Shown piece after piece: positions 1-11,800 of a DNA stretch of 64,000 nt. The position numbers were made by a program, and so were the translations under genes. The notes beneath the pieces are model-generated. The model made no database searches. It was not told the DNA's origin and saw only the letters and a list, made by a program, of their open reading frames with translations. The stretch is taken from contig JAJTTP010000007.1 in assembly GCA_023313575.1 (NCBI GenBank), positions 1,674,001-1,738,000 of the forward strand, given 5' to 3'. This DNA is from Eutypella sp. D-1 (taxonomy: Eukaryota > Ascomycota > Sordariomycetes > Xylariales > Diatrypaceae). Positions within the stretch are counted from its first letter, which is position 1, and every line of letters starts with the position of its first letter.

Positions 1-1691
1 TGGACTCGGGGCTGCGGGGCGGGGCAGATTGGGTTTCTCCAACGGGGTAGCGGATGCGTGCAGAAATACGGGGCCCGCCGCGGAAAGCGCGAAACTGAAA
101 AAAAGAGACTATTATCACAATCCGCTACACCACCCATTGAGGTTTCAATTTCAAGAGGTTGGCAGTGGACAGATGGTGGTGGATGGGAAGGCGTGAGCAA
201 AGAAGAGCAAGAAGGTCTATTTATCAATCTTGGTGGCTCTTCAGTCGGATCTGGCCCTCCGCTCAAAATTCTGTAGATATCGGGGGCATTTTCTTGGAAA
301 AACCCTTACCCGGTAATAAACCAGGTAGTCGTACTGCGGCAGTAGATAGGTGGCAACAAACTCAACTATACCCTATCCACGGGCCCTTATGCTATGTTGC
401 TGAAGTATACAACGAGTACGTACTTCCAACCCCTTGGTAGTTCTCTCTTTTTGGTTCGTGGGGAGATGCAGAGCATGTAAGTACAGTGAGATAAAAACGA
501 AGCTGCATCCTTGAATGTTCTCGCTCCCCCATAATTGGCAAAAAACACAGATACCTGTGATCAGGTTTCAACATCCGTCACAATTTCAAGGTGACGATTT
601 TTGCCATATCGAGGCCTAAATCAAGAGGTTTCATTTGTTGCATATACTCTTAGAAGAAAGGTTTATAGAAACTTTTATGGAAACTTCTCTTGAGGTCGAC
701 TTGAAACTTCCGTTGCACTAACGCCGCCCAGCCGGGTTACAGTGGGTTGAATGGCGCGGTACATCCGGCCTAGGTAGGGGAAATGCGGAGGCTCCACAGG
801 CCGCTACACCTGCTTAGAGCCAGGTGACTAGTGGGTTAGTATACCTAACTGCATATGTACCTAAGTAGCGACAGCTCGTATTGTTGCTGGTTTCCTATTG
901 AATTGACAGTAGTTGTACAGGCATAGTACCTGAGACGGTACATTATGTGTCTCGGCAGACTCATAATGTCAGTTGTCTCCGTGGAGGAACAGGAGATGTT
1001 TAAAGATGATGAATTTAGTCCATTGATTGGTTGGTTGGCCGGTCGGTCTGTCAGTACGAAGTATGTCTAGGTATCTCCAGGGCTGTCTTACTCATTTATG
1101 CATGTACCTTACCTTATACGTACTTGTATGTAGTTTTACCTTTCTTCCCTTTGTTCTCCCGCGTGACTACGAATACTTACATACTTGCCGAAGTACCTAC
1201 CTAGTTATTTACATACATATGTACATAACACATGATCTTACCATACCTTACCCTTACCTACCTTACCTCACCACCCTCCTCCCCCCCCAATTCATCTTCA
1301 ATCTTACTCACCTCAATAGGAAAAAGGTTTAAAGCCTTGTTAAACTTTAACTATTACCTACTTGTAACTCGAAATCAATCTCACCTTGACATCCTTTTCC
1401 TGCATCCTACAACCTACAAATATATTCTTCGACAAAACCAAGACGACCAAGACCAAGACCAGCAACTGCTTGAAATCCCATCCTGGACACTGCCAGTAGA
1501 TCGTCAATCCATCCCGAGATTCTATTTCGATTATCTGATATTTCTTACCACAGCAGCAGTTTGCAGCAGTTTATCTATCATCATTCTGACAAGGTCGTCC
1601 TTGTGCGGCTCCTTGCCCGGTTCCTGATTCAATTCGCAACTCCGTACAAATCCAAGTTCAATTAGCAGCTGCTACGTCAACTCTGTCCACG
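1..1691. other. Intergenic; 5' flank of the EAF-like gene
   Basis: No convincing coding region is seen. The open frames here lack recognisable domains. The last 600 bases are pyrimidine-rich and carry repeated CTTACC/TACCTA-type runs (about 1080-1300), as is common in fungal promoters and 5' untranslated regions. The stretch probably holds the promoter and a long 5' UTR of the following gene; this is inference from position and composition. Confidence 0.5.
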
Positions 1692-2939
1692 ATGGCCTCG
1701 CCGGGGTTGCTCGACCCCACGAAGGCCGGGAAATATCCCGTCATCCTGAGCGATGCCCTGCTGGGTAAAGATTCTAACGAGCTCTATACTGGTGTGCGAT
1801 GTAAGTATTAACTCTTTCCCTTCCACTCAAGTCAGCTCTTGGTCTGTCTAGCCGCCTCAGGACAATGGATTTAGCTAACTGGAAACCTCCTAGATAACCA
1901 TAAACCGAATCTTTCCTCCTCTATAGGCCCGGAATCTGCGCGCTTAAAACCCACCCCCGGAGCTGCTAAGAAAGGAAACACCTACGACCTGTCATTCCTC
2001 GACAATGACGAGCGCTACACGTATCAGGGCAGTCGGCGCACCGAGGACGGCCATTACGTCCTGATCTTCGACTCGTCGCGCGAGGTTTTCATCTTGCACA
2101 AGGTCGACTCTCTCTTTAACATGAACGTCATTCGAACACCGAACAACAGCGACGCCGACAGCCTGCGCCGCGAATACCCGCAACTAGACGAAGGTCGCCC
2201 GGCCGGTGCTAAGCCCGCGGCCGCCAAGACGAAAGAGACGAAGCCGCGGAAGCAACCTACGGCAGCATCCAAGAAGAAGGAGAGTCAGGAGAAGAAGGCG
2301 ACACTGCCAATGCCGGAGAAGCAAGCACCCCCCGCGAAGCCCGCGCCGCCGCCCCCGAAGCCGAAGCACGTGCAGCCCGAGGAGGATTCGGACGAGGACG
2401 ATAGCGATGACGACTTCGGCCTCACCATCGAGAACCCCGGCGGCGATGATCCAAGTACCGCGCCCTCACACATGTTCTCGCCGGCCTTCGGCGCGCGACG
2501 GTTCCACGAGTTCGTGCAGGAGCAGGAGCGCGAGGCGTCCGAGGAACAGGAGCGCGAAGCCATGTCCCAAGAAGACGAGGACGAGGACGAGGACCACGAG
2601 GAAGAGGATCATGACCACGGTGGCGGAGCGGCATTGGTCGACGACGACGCGGATGCCGAAGACGACGACGACGAGGATACGCGCTCTATAGAAAACTTCA
2701 AGCTGCCGAGCCCTATGCGCCGACAGATGGAGACGCACCAGAACGGCATCAACCACCACCAGCCACCGCCGCAACAGCCGCCGCAGCAGGTTGAAGAGGA
2801 GGAGGTGAGCGAGGAGGATGAGGCGCAGATGGTTGACGTCGACCCCGCCGACGACGCGGACGACCTCGAGGCCGAGTTCATGGCCGCTCTGGAGGAGGAC
2901 CACATGGATCAGGAAAGCGACGTCAGCGAGGAGGAGTAA
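1692..2939 (+). CDS. ELL-associated factor (EAF)-type transcription elongation protein
   Basis: Two exons, 1692-1800 and 1894-2939, give 384 residues. The intron (1801-1893) starts GTAAGT, has a GCTAAC branch site and ends CCTAG. Splicing there restores the VRYNHKP block around residue 37, which matches the conserved Y-N of the EAF N-terminal domain. A later TAG at 1926 would also keep frame but loses this block. Residues about 10-115 form the EAF domain (KYPVILSDALLG near the start, YVLIFDSSREVFILHKVDS towards its end). The rest is low complexity: Lys/Pro-rich at 140-200, then long Asp/Glu runs to the end. EAF proteins partner ELL in the nucleus to stimulate RNA polymerase II elongation, and acidic tails are typical of them. 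Family assignment is firm; the function in this organism is inferred. Confidence 0.85.
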
Positions 2940-4997
2940 TGCCCTGCGATTCGAAACCACATACGGAAGGGATCCTGCGATCCTGGTTTTGCGCATCCTC
3001 TCTCGTCTCAGTCACCTCGAGATTCCATGCGAACAAAAGAACACTATATTATATATATATACCTTTTGTTCACCCCACCCCCAAACACATGGGGGATACA
3101 AAACCACCATTCCAACTTGCTCCTCCATGTCAACATATTAGAGCTGTTTTTTTCTTTCTCAATCACCTCATCCATGTTTTCCGGATAAATCAAATTTCTC
3201 CCCACCCTCGGAATAGGCGCCCCGGGGCGTTAGCGGATCTTTTTTTTTTCTTCTTGACTTTTTTGACGCTATACACCTGATTTCAACTTTTTTACAAGCG
3301 GCCGTTATATATCATCACGTGCTTCTGGATACCACAAGACGTTCACACGAAGGAAGGGAGGAAGGGAGCGAGGAAAGGGGCGAGCGAACGAATTTGGACG
3401 GACGGACGGACGGACGGACGGACGGACGGAAAAGGGGGAGGGCGGACTGGGGGATTATGGAAAAAGAAAGAAAGAAAGAAAAACAATAGACAAGTTTTCT
3501 CGATCAATTGGATGGAGTGGAATGAAATGATATGAACGTTTCTTCTGGGTTGATTTGGAATTTTGTTTTTCTGTGTTCTTCCCCCCCCCCCCCCTTCCCC
3601 GTGCAAAAACGAGAGACAACGTAGTTCGGTTCCAAGAATCGCCCCCCCCCCCCCGCGGGGCCGATATCTGGTTTCTATAGTAAAGCTCTCCAGCACCCGG
3701 TACCCCTAATATGTCCGCGGACGTATTTCTAAATACAACCGAGAAAGTCTCACACTCGCAGAGTCCCCGCGTTATATACTCTCTAGTTCTCCCCGGTATT
3801 CGCAATATGTGACAATGCTCCAAATGTGTGCCCTGTACTCATTCATATCCCATTTAAGGGCGTAAATGACGTGGGGAAAAGGCGAGGCGAACGCTTTCAT
3901 GAAATGTTATACCTACGTATGTATGTATGTATGGAAGGTGCGGAGGATTTCACATCGAATAGAGTAAAGTAGAGAGAGCTACATCGAGCTCAACTGAACT
4001 GAAATGAAACTACTCAGGCGAGACTTTCGCAATGCGTACGTGATTAAGTTCTTCTACTAGATGTTATAGGAGAGGTATGCAGGTCGGCGAGTTTATTCGT
4101 CCGGCTTATTCTTCAGACATATATATAGGGGTAGAAGGGTGGGCAGTTCGGCCTCGGCATATTGAGCGGTCGCGATAAATGCGCGGAATGAATGGATGGA
4201 TCAATGGATGAGCATGAGGCATTAGAAAGATATAGTAATTTCCTTGCGTTAATATACGAACAATGCAACATTCTTAAACCCTCTCTCCCCAGTTAGAGAT
4301 AGAAGACGAGAAGAGGGGCGAACTATATGAACTGAGTAGTACTTTGGGAATAAGACCGCCTTTGCACTGTCCAGCTACAGCCGCCAGCCTCTACGCAGTC
4401 CAAACTCTTCTTCGTGTTTGCTATGTCCGTATACGCGCCGGTATCTAGGTCTCCAAAAACGGAAGACGGAGAAAAAACTAAAAACTAAAAACAAAAGGTG
4501 CTGATGACCTGATCTAGCCAGCCTGACAATTCGATGGGTAGGGGAAACCCCCTCCCGGATCCGCCGCCTATACTTTTTTCTTCGTCGCTCGCTCGCTTTG
4601 CAAATGGTAATGACCAATCCATCTTTGTTTCCATGAGATGTTCATTCAATGTTCAATGTAGATAGGGTATGTCTGTAAAGGAGGAGGGTCCCTGTTCTCC
4701 CCTCTGGGGTAGTTATATATGGTGTAGAATAGTATGTTTGAGAGTCAATATACGGCCGCGGGTATGGTACTAGGGTATAATAGGTAACTGTCTTAGTCGA
4801 GATGATGCTGTTATGATCTGCTCAGTATATGACTGTGTATACGGATTGACCGAGTCAACGAGTGTCATCTCGATAGTGACATGATATTCACATGTGTGGA
4901 TTAGGAGGCCTCCCAGTAAGGTCAGCGCCATGCCACCATCATGTGACTGCCACAGCAAATCCCGAGGGGACTCATAACTATCACAAAGGGTATCGCG
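2940..4997. other. Intergenic between convergent genes, with microsatellites
   Basis: This 2 kb lies between the 3' ends of the EAF-like gene and the zinc-finger gene. It holds a GGAC tetranucleotide run (3396-3430), two poly-C tracts near 3580-3595 and 3642-3654, a TATG run near 3919-3931 and T-rich stretches around 3240. Open frames on the minus strand here are translated simple repeats. No gene is supported. Confidence 0.6.
3396..3430. repeat. (GGAC)n microsatellite
   Basis: Nearly nine perfect copies of GGAC in a row, about 460 bases past the EAF-like stop codon, flanked by purine-rich GGAAGGGA and AAAGGGGGAGGG tracts. It is read directly from the sequence. Confidence 0.95.
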
Positions 4998-6938
4998 TCA
5001 CCCGACAGACTCGTCCATGCCTTCGAGCTGAGCCGGTGGGACCTGGTGCTTCTTGATCATATGCCGGCGCCAGTTGTCCTTGCGGGGGAAGGCACGGCCG
5101 CCCTTGAACCAGGGGCAGGATGGGTCCGTGCAGTGATAAGCCTTGGTCTTGAGGTGCTTGTCGTTGATGTGTCGGTCGAGGTGCGTCTTCGTGCCGAACT
5201 TCTTGTCACAGCCGTCGTAAGGGCAGTTGTGCTTCCGGTCGTGGTAACGCTTGTGGTGATTCAGTTTGTGGATCTGCTCAAACTCCCGCCCGCACTCGTA
5301 GCAGACGAGCTTGCCGATGTCACTGCCGGCGTGGCTATTGCTTACACCAGACGGCGGCGACGCGCTCGACTCCGGCTCGTGCTTCGCCGAGGACATGAAG
5401 GCGGGAAGCGCCGGTTGCGGTGATGGCGATATGGTGATGCGTGTGTCTGGTGTCCGCCCGCTAGACGGGGCCGTACTTTGGCCTGGTGTAGCCGAGAAGT
5501 TGAAAGAGTCGCTTGAACGGCGGGGCTCATCGGGACTAGGAATATCCAAGTACTCATCGACGTCGATGTCATCATCATGGACGGGTGACGGGGCCATAGG
5601 AGCGCCAGGCCTCCCATGTTCTTCATGGATGTTAGGGGGCGGGACAGCTGGCGGGGGTGACGCCGAGTTCTCGATTTGATATGTTGTATAGGCGGCCATC
5701 TCAGTGGCAGTAGAGGGGTTCATGATTTCCATAGGCGACACGAAGGTCTCCGGTGATAGATCAGGTGAATGAGATGTTCGAAGGTAGGAGGGGCCAGGGC
5801 CGCTTGATATTGTATCTATGTCCATAGGCTCGGGGATCTCCGGGCTCTGAAGCCTCTCCTGAACCCTGTTCGGGGGCTGTGCAGCATCCGCGGCCCGATA
5901 AAATTTAGGAGGTACCGTATTCGGCCCAAAATCGACCGGAGAAAGATCCGGTTCGGTTTCTGTTGTCTGCCGCACCTCGGCGCCTGCACGGTGGGGTGCG
6001 CCTGGGGCGACTGGTTGAGGGAGCCGATCAGCTCCTCTGTGTTGCTGCCCTCTTTCACCATCCCCATATGACTCAGGCTCTGCCGTAATCTGACCCGGAT
6101 ATGAACCCAGATCAACACCCCTCGAGGCTTCTGTATCTGGCTCCCGCTTTATCTCGCTGGGCCCATCCACTTGTGGGAAAAAGGGCTCCTGCGGATTGCT
6201 CGTGCCAGCTGTATGCGGCGTAGTGCTAGATGCGCGCGATGAACGCTTTCTCCTGAAAGTGCTGTCGATTATCCTTTTAATTGACGAAAGACTGCCCTTT
6301 TTCTCGCGAGACTCCTGTCGCTGAGCCTCATACATATCACTGATCTGTCTGGAGGGTGCAGCAAAGGGTGGCTGTTCCGGCTCAGAATCCATGGAGATCC
6401 GAGTGTCATAATAACTGTGGTTGGCGGCGTCAGGAGAAGTAACAACATCGTCCGGAGACTGTGGTGGTGCTCCCTGTTCTAGTCCGGTATATGGCTGTGT
6501 TTGAGGGGGAATATCCAGGCCGGTGTAGTAAGGCTGATATGGCTGTTGTGTACCGGCAGTCTCGTGGGCTCTCGTAGAGTGCTCACCAACAGCATATTGG
6601 GGGTATGACTGAGTGGCAGGGGCATCGCCCGGGCCTGGTATAGGCTGGCCAAGCTCCTCATCTTTCATGGATCCGTGATGCCGTGTTGCCTGCTCGGCGT
6701 GATGGCTAGACAGGGAGTTCCTCCGATGGGAGGTATCCGGTTTGGCTGTGGGTAGTGTGCCTTCCTTTGCCAGGGCCTCGTTAGACAACCTCCTATGTCG
6801 GAAGTAGAGGAAGCCTAGTATAAGTAGTACCAGGCCAGCACCAAATACAGATCCGATGACTGCCCCGGCAATTCCACCGGGTGATAGAGCAGGGTCCCGC
6901 GCCACGAGGGCAGACCGGGGATGTAGAGTGGGAGCCAT
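4998..6938 (-). CDS. C2H2 zinc-finger protein with N-terminal transmembrane segment
   Basis: A single-exon gene of 646 residues from the ATG at 6938. The frame stays open 38 codons further upstream (to 7052), but that extension looks like non-coding sequence and MAPTLHPRSALVARD is the more natural start. Residues about 22-46 are a Gly-rich hydrophobic segment (GGIAGAVIGSVFGAG, then LVLLILGFLYF) followed by RHRR, as in single-pass membrane proteins with the positive charge on the cytosolic side. The middle is long, Pro/Ser-rich and disordered, with a basic FRRKRSSR patch that could be a nuclear localisation signal. The last 101 residues hold three C2H2 fingers: CYEC..H..H, CPYDGC..H..H and a long-loop CTDPSC..H..H. 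C2H2 arrays usually bind DNA. The combination suggests a membrane-tethered regulator, but no cleavage site is evident and the role is unknown. Confidence 0.8.
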   Translation of the reverse strand: MAPTLHPRSALVARDPALSPGGIAGAVIGSVFGAGLVLLILGFLYFRHRRLSNEALAKEGTLPTAKPDTSHRRNSLSSHHAEQATRHHGSMKDEELGQPIPGPGDAPATQSYPQYAVGEHSTRAHETAGTQQPYQPYYTGLDIPPQTQPYTGLEQGAPPQSPDDVVTSPDAANHSYYDTRISMDSEPEQPPFAAPSRQISDMYEAQRQESREKKGSLSSIKRIIDSTFRRKRSSRASSTTPHTAGTSNPQEPFFPQVDGPSEIKREPDTEASRGVDLGSYPGQITAEPESYGDGERGQQHRGADRLPQPVAPGAPHRAGAEVRQTTETEPDLSPVDFGPNTVPPKFYRAADAAQPPNRVQERLQSPEIPEPMDIDTISSGPGPSYLRTSHSPDLSPETFVSPMEIMNPSTATEMAAYTTYQIENSASPPPAVPPPNIHEEHGRPGAPMAPSPVHDDDIDVDEYLDIPSPDEPRRSSDSFNFSATPGQSTAPSSGRTPDTRITISPSPQPALPAFMSSAKHEPESSASPPSGVSNSHAGSDIGKLVCYECGREFEQIHKLNHHKRYHDRKHNCPYDGCDKKFGTKTHLDRHINDKHLKTKAYHCTDPSCPWFKGGRAFPRKDNWRRHMIKKHQVPPAQLEGMDESVG

Positions 6939-7052
6939 TATCAATCGAAGTAAAGTGAGCCTTATCCCACTAGGCAGGTGGGATGACCAACACAATATGC
7001 AAGTGCTATACGGGATGGGATGCCTCAGATATGTGGCTAGGTGGGTATACAA

Positions 7053-8786
7053 GGTTGTGGCTTATGAACGATATATCTCAAAATATGATGTTGGGCCAGG
7101 TAAAGGAGGTATAGCCAAGTAGCAAGTATGATATTATAAGTGTGCCTAACACTCGAACGACGGCCGGCAGCCACGTCATAAACCAGGATAAATATATTCT
7201 TTACCAAAGATGGTAATAACTAGAAATAAGGGACGTGGGGAGGGAGATGATGATTGATTTGAATAATGGGGTTGGTATAGGGTAAAGCTATCAACGACTA
7301 TGCAGTAGGTGATGCGCAGCTGCGCAGTATCAGATTTCGGGGTCGGGAACACCGCGGAGGGCCCCGACTACCTAGGTAGTTCCAAGGATAGAAATAAAGT
7401 ACTAAAGTATACAGCAGGCGGCCTCGTAAGAGAGACTCGAAATAAAATAAAAGAGTTCGGGCTATGTAACAGCGCCGTCAATTGCCGACGAAGAATTGAC
7501 GACGAGCCCTACAGATATTATTTGCATGATAGGCGGGCAAACACGTTGGGAAAGATAATATGTCGTTGAAAAAAAAGCTCGGACGCCAACTGCTGATTGA
7601 TTGATTGATTATGAAAGATGAGAGGTGAGAGGTTCGTTCAGCCTCATCGAAATGATGGAGGCTGCGGAAGAAGTGGAAACTTGGACAAGAATTGGCTTGG
7701 GCTGGCTGGTAATGGTGGCCGGTAAGGGTTATTGTCCAGGGTCTTAAGGGTCAGTGTGGGTTCTTAGCTGCTTGGGTGCGTTGGTGTGCTCAGCACGTCT
7801 AAATCTATTCTATTTGAGGATTAGTGGAATCACTAGATCATTATCGGATTCGTTCATTGGAGTCCTCCCATCGCATTGGCTCCGCTGGTCAGGTCGCCCC
7901 GGTTTTGTTATCACGCAATCCGATAATTGTCTTCTTTGCCTGTAGAATATGCAGGATATGAGGCATCCCACGATAAAGCACTAACAGCTCTGTAATAGTT
8001 CAAAGTTGGCTGGCTTGGCTAGAAAGAAGACCCTAGCCCCGGGGTGTCCGTGGGGCTTCAGACCGGCCAACACCGACAAACCTCGGGACCAAATCGAAGA
8101 GAAAAACGAAACGCCTGCGCCACACGATTTATCCACTTTACTTACGTAGCACGCGTACGTTAGGTCTAACGCTTAAAACATTACGCTGCTCATGCTACCT
8201 GCTACGTCACATGTCAACAACTATTTCGAGATGATCCATCGCATCCCTCCCTCCCATCGCAAGAGACGCCAGATCAGAAAATGCGATGCATCATGCGTGC
8301 CAGCATGCATGGCAGATATCGAACAAGCTTCACAGCCACACTTGATGCGTTCTTGCACTCCGTTTCCCCCATGATGTTCACAGGTATGATGTAACTTACA
8401 CGGTATATCGGGGTTGTCCGGCTTTTTGGTAGCTCCGACTTCCGAGCCACGAAGACCCAGCCTCTTATATTCAATTAGCAGTTATAACAGAAGTGTTTAT
8501 CTCGTACAAGCATATATATGGCTTACCTACATATCTGAATTAGACCTCATTCACTAGACGTCTCACTATTTGGCTACCTCCAAACGTAACAACGTAACAA
8601 CGTAACATAAATAGAGAGCGAGGACGACATATGTATCAGACTAGAAGGCCTCCAAGGACTGGTGAGGGAGCTTTAAGAGGTCTTGAGGTTATAGAATCGA
8701 ACGATTGTAGGGGTGCAAGTCGAGTCTAAGCTTGAGTTTCCTGTACCTCTACATGGTTAGGTAAACCGTAAGTCTAAGTAGCGATG

Positions 8787-8820
<34 letters not shown>

Positions 8821-11800
8821 TGTATATATATAGGTATCTGACCGAAACGCCTACCCTAGCATGAGTTCTGATGAACTCTTCGTATAGGTGCTTGCCCACA
8901 GGGAGCCCCAATTCCCACTTCCTCAGACTCTCCTGCCGTACCTGGCATCAAGCACATAGATAGGCCCGCGGACGACCTCCCGCCGGACCCCGGCACTCTG
9001 GCTAGCTTTCTTGGGCGTACATTTAGGAGAGATACACCAGTCTGCCCACTACTTGTAGGTCTGACATCTGAGCCCAGGCGTCCTACGTCAAAGTACAACC
9101 GCAGGACCCTGAATTCCAGTGAGCACGAGTACATCCTAGACCAAGGGAGAAGGGAAGCCTGGAGGGCCGCCTAGACATGTCAACGGTTAGCCGTATACGC
9201 CGTACTTGCGTGGTACTGTCCACATGTCTGTCCGCCCCGCCATTCCCAGTATCTGCCTAGCTACCTGCCCTCTCACATGTGTCACGAATAGCCGCGGGTT
9301 AATCGGTAAGCTGGCCAGTCTGCCATCAGATTGCTCCCCTCGGGTTCGATGTGGGTAGGTGCCGGGGGTGTGACCCTGGGATCTGAGGGGTTTGGTTAGG
9401 CAGACGTCGAGTCCTACACATGCCGCTTTACCTTTAAACGTCGTGTAACTCGCGCGAGACATCACCAACTTCTCTGTCCCGTCCCCCGTCTGCGTGGGCA
9501 TATCGTTCCAAAGGCCACACAACCCAGGTGGGCCCCCTCTGAGTCACCACTCACTCAAGTTTTCCCGGAAATCAGGATCACTCGGACTCAGCTTGTGTCG
9601 TTGGGCTGTGTTTTCCGGATGGTCATACCCCGCCTGAGTAACATGTGTTCGCAACCCTCCATTTGCTTCCATGCGACGGGAAAATCTGCCTAACATGAGG
9701 GATGTGTGGCGATATAACGGTGACTTGGCCTTGGGTTTTGGCTAACGTTTGGTGAGGATATGCAGCCTACCCTAGACCGCGATATGCGATAACGCCCTTT
9801 CGTCCCATAGAGGTGAGCTGGCGAAGTCCAATTCATACCGTCTGACTGACTGTCCTCAACTTCCCATAGAGCGGGAGTTGTGGATCGTCGGCGGGTTACC
9901 CATAAACACGATCCGTACAGGGCGGGAGAAGTAATGATGAGTTGGGCTACTACGAACGGTGCAGGTTTGCGAACGCCTGTGCCCCGGTACCAGGTTTCGT
10001 TTCGTCCGAAGTTTTTAGCTTTTCTTTCTTTTTTTCCTTTTGGCGGTCGCCGCCCCGATCCCTGCAGGGACAAATAAGGCATGAAAACCTCCCCGACCTC
10101 GGGTTTCGTTTCATCACCGTGTGGTACCATGAGCTGAGAGACAACTCGGTTCGTGCGACGCCAGAAGGGCCCTATTTCTGCATGTTACCGCTTGTCATGG
10201 GCATGTCAAGGCGTGCCGTCGCATGGCCCCTCCTGCTCGGCTGCGATTACGCCTTGGCTTGGGAACTTCAAGGAACTCAGACTTCCCACCTGCCCCGTCC
10301 ACCGCGCCGCGGGTCGCCGATGCGTACTTATACATATCCGCGATCCCGAGGTTTGCAGCCGCCGCTGCTGAATCGCTGGACGTCTCGCGTGACCTCAGAC
10401 TATGCCACAGGGCGGTGTCATATGTATTCTCTATGTGCGATGCAGATTGGGTTGTAAGCACTCAATGCATGTTCCGAGTGGTGCTTACCTAGGATACCTA
10501 GGACGGCAGTCAAGAGAACTTGTGGCAGGATGAGTCTCGGGCCTTCGGGGGGATAGGAGAGAAGAGGGGAGGACACGAGTCGGGATTCTATGCAAGTTTG
10601 GGTTCGAAGTCCGAGACTGAGACGTTGTTTCTCTTCTCCTTCACCCAGTGGCAAGGAGCAAAAAATTTAAGCTTATCTCGAGATCGACGGCGTAACCCGC
10701 TTGCGTAGCGCGCCCCAGCGCGCCGGTAGAACACGGGGAAGGTGACCCTATCCGTACTAGTTCGGCAGTTGGACTACTAGACTACACACTTAGTCGTGCG
10801 TAGCTGCCCGACCCCTTTACCTTGCTTATATGTTCGATGACCTCAATTAGGTACCTGTAGACCCTTCGACCGAATCCAACCGAGCCGGGACTGGGTGTTT
10901 CCGTGGATGCTCGCAGATCACAGGAGATACCTTTGTCTACTACTGAAGGTAGGCGGGGCTAGAACCATGTGGCGTCGTGAGCATGCTGACCTAGCTTTTG
11001 CTACACGTGGTCGATCGTATCCACACGTCTATATTTGCATATGAGAGTTTGTATCAGGTTTGTAAATGATGGGCAAACGGGTTACACCGAATTAGTCACC
11101 AGAAAGCTACCGGGGGTTCTACCTCGCATGTTTCACGCTCCGGGCTGACTCGTCGAGTTACCAAAAAGGGCGACCCTTTCGACGAAACGTCGTGTTCTAG
11201 AAATCCGGCACCGGGAAGACTAGAAGGGCGCAAGGGGGACGACAGAGACGACACTGACAGGCGGGCCTGCCACATGGCACCAAGACGCAGCAGATCCCGA
11301 AGCGATGGGTTTGTGCTGTGTGGGCGGCGGCCCGGGCTGAATCGTCGCCTCCAACGTCATATGCCGTGCAACCTTCGAGTCGTTGGGTGGTTTCGAATAA
11401 ATTAATCTAGTAGAAAGGTGGTAAGGGAGGACCTGGGAGGTAAGCATGCCATGGAAGAAACGCTCAGCTGGCTTCCCTTTGGAAATGACCTTCTGATTTG
11501 GCAAATGTTAAGGTGGTTTATGAGGCGTAGTATCTAATTACTATCCCCACCTTTGAGTATACTCTCGCGCATTCTTTCTAGTTAAGACACCGGGTTCCCC
11601 CTTTACCTACTACAGTAGATTGCTTGGTCGTTCCGTACCTTGTTACTGAGCATATGGCGATATACACAACAGCAGCCTCGCCGGACGGCGTGACATGATG
11701 ACTCTGGTTCCCCTGGTTCGGCTTCCTTTCAGAAAGCAGTCAGGGTGTATAGCTGTATCCAAGAACAGGCCGTTTCAGCTTTTTACAATAAACCGGATAT

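Noticed and set aside
2466..2996. Minus-strand frame rich in Leu/Val opposite the EAF-like gene
   Set aside because: It is the complement of Asp/Glu codon runs in the acidic tail, which produce Leu/Val-rich antisense translations.
3343..3823. Two overlapping minus-strand frames near the GGAC run
   Set aside because: The translations are made of simple repeats (Arg-Pro-Ser and poly-Gly runs) and have no plausible start or domain.
6939..7052. Upstream 38-codon extension of the zinc-finger gene
   Set aside because: The extension lacks protein-like composition, and the next Met gives a natural N-terminus just before the membrane segment.
9187..10130. Consecutive minus-strand frames that might be exons of one gene
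   Set aside because: No splice sites join them in frame, and the translations lack any domain or conserved composition.
10560..10640. GGTTCGAAGTCC, a tRNA B-box-like sequence
   Set aside because: The flanking bases do not form a convincing T stem, and no acceptor or anticodon arm could be drawn around it.
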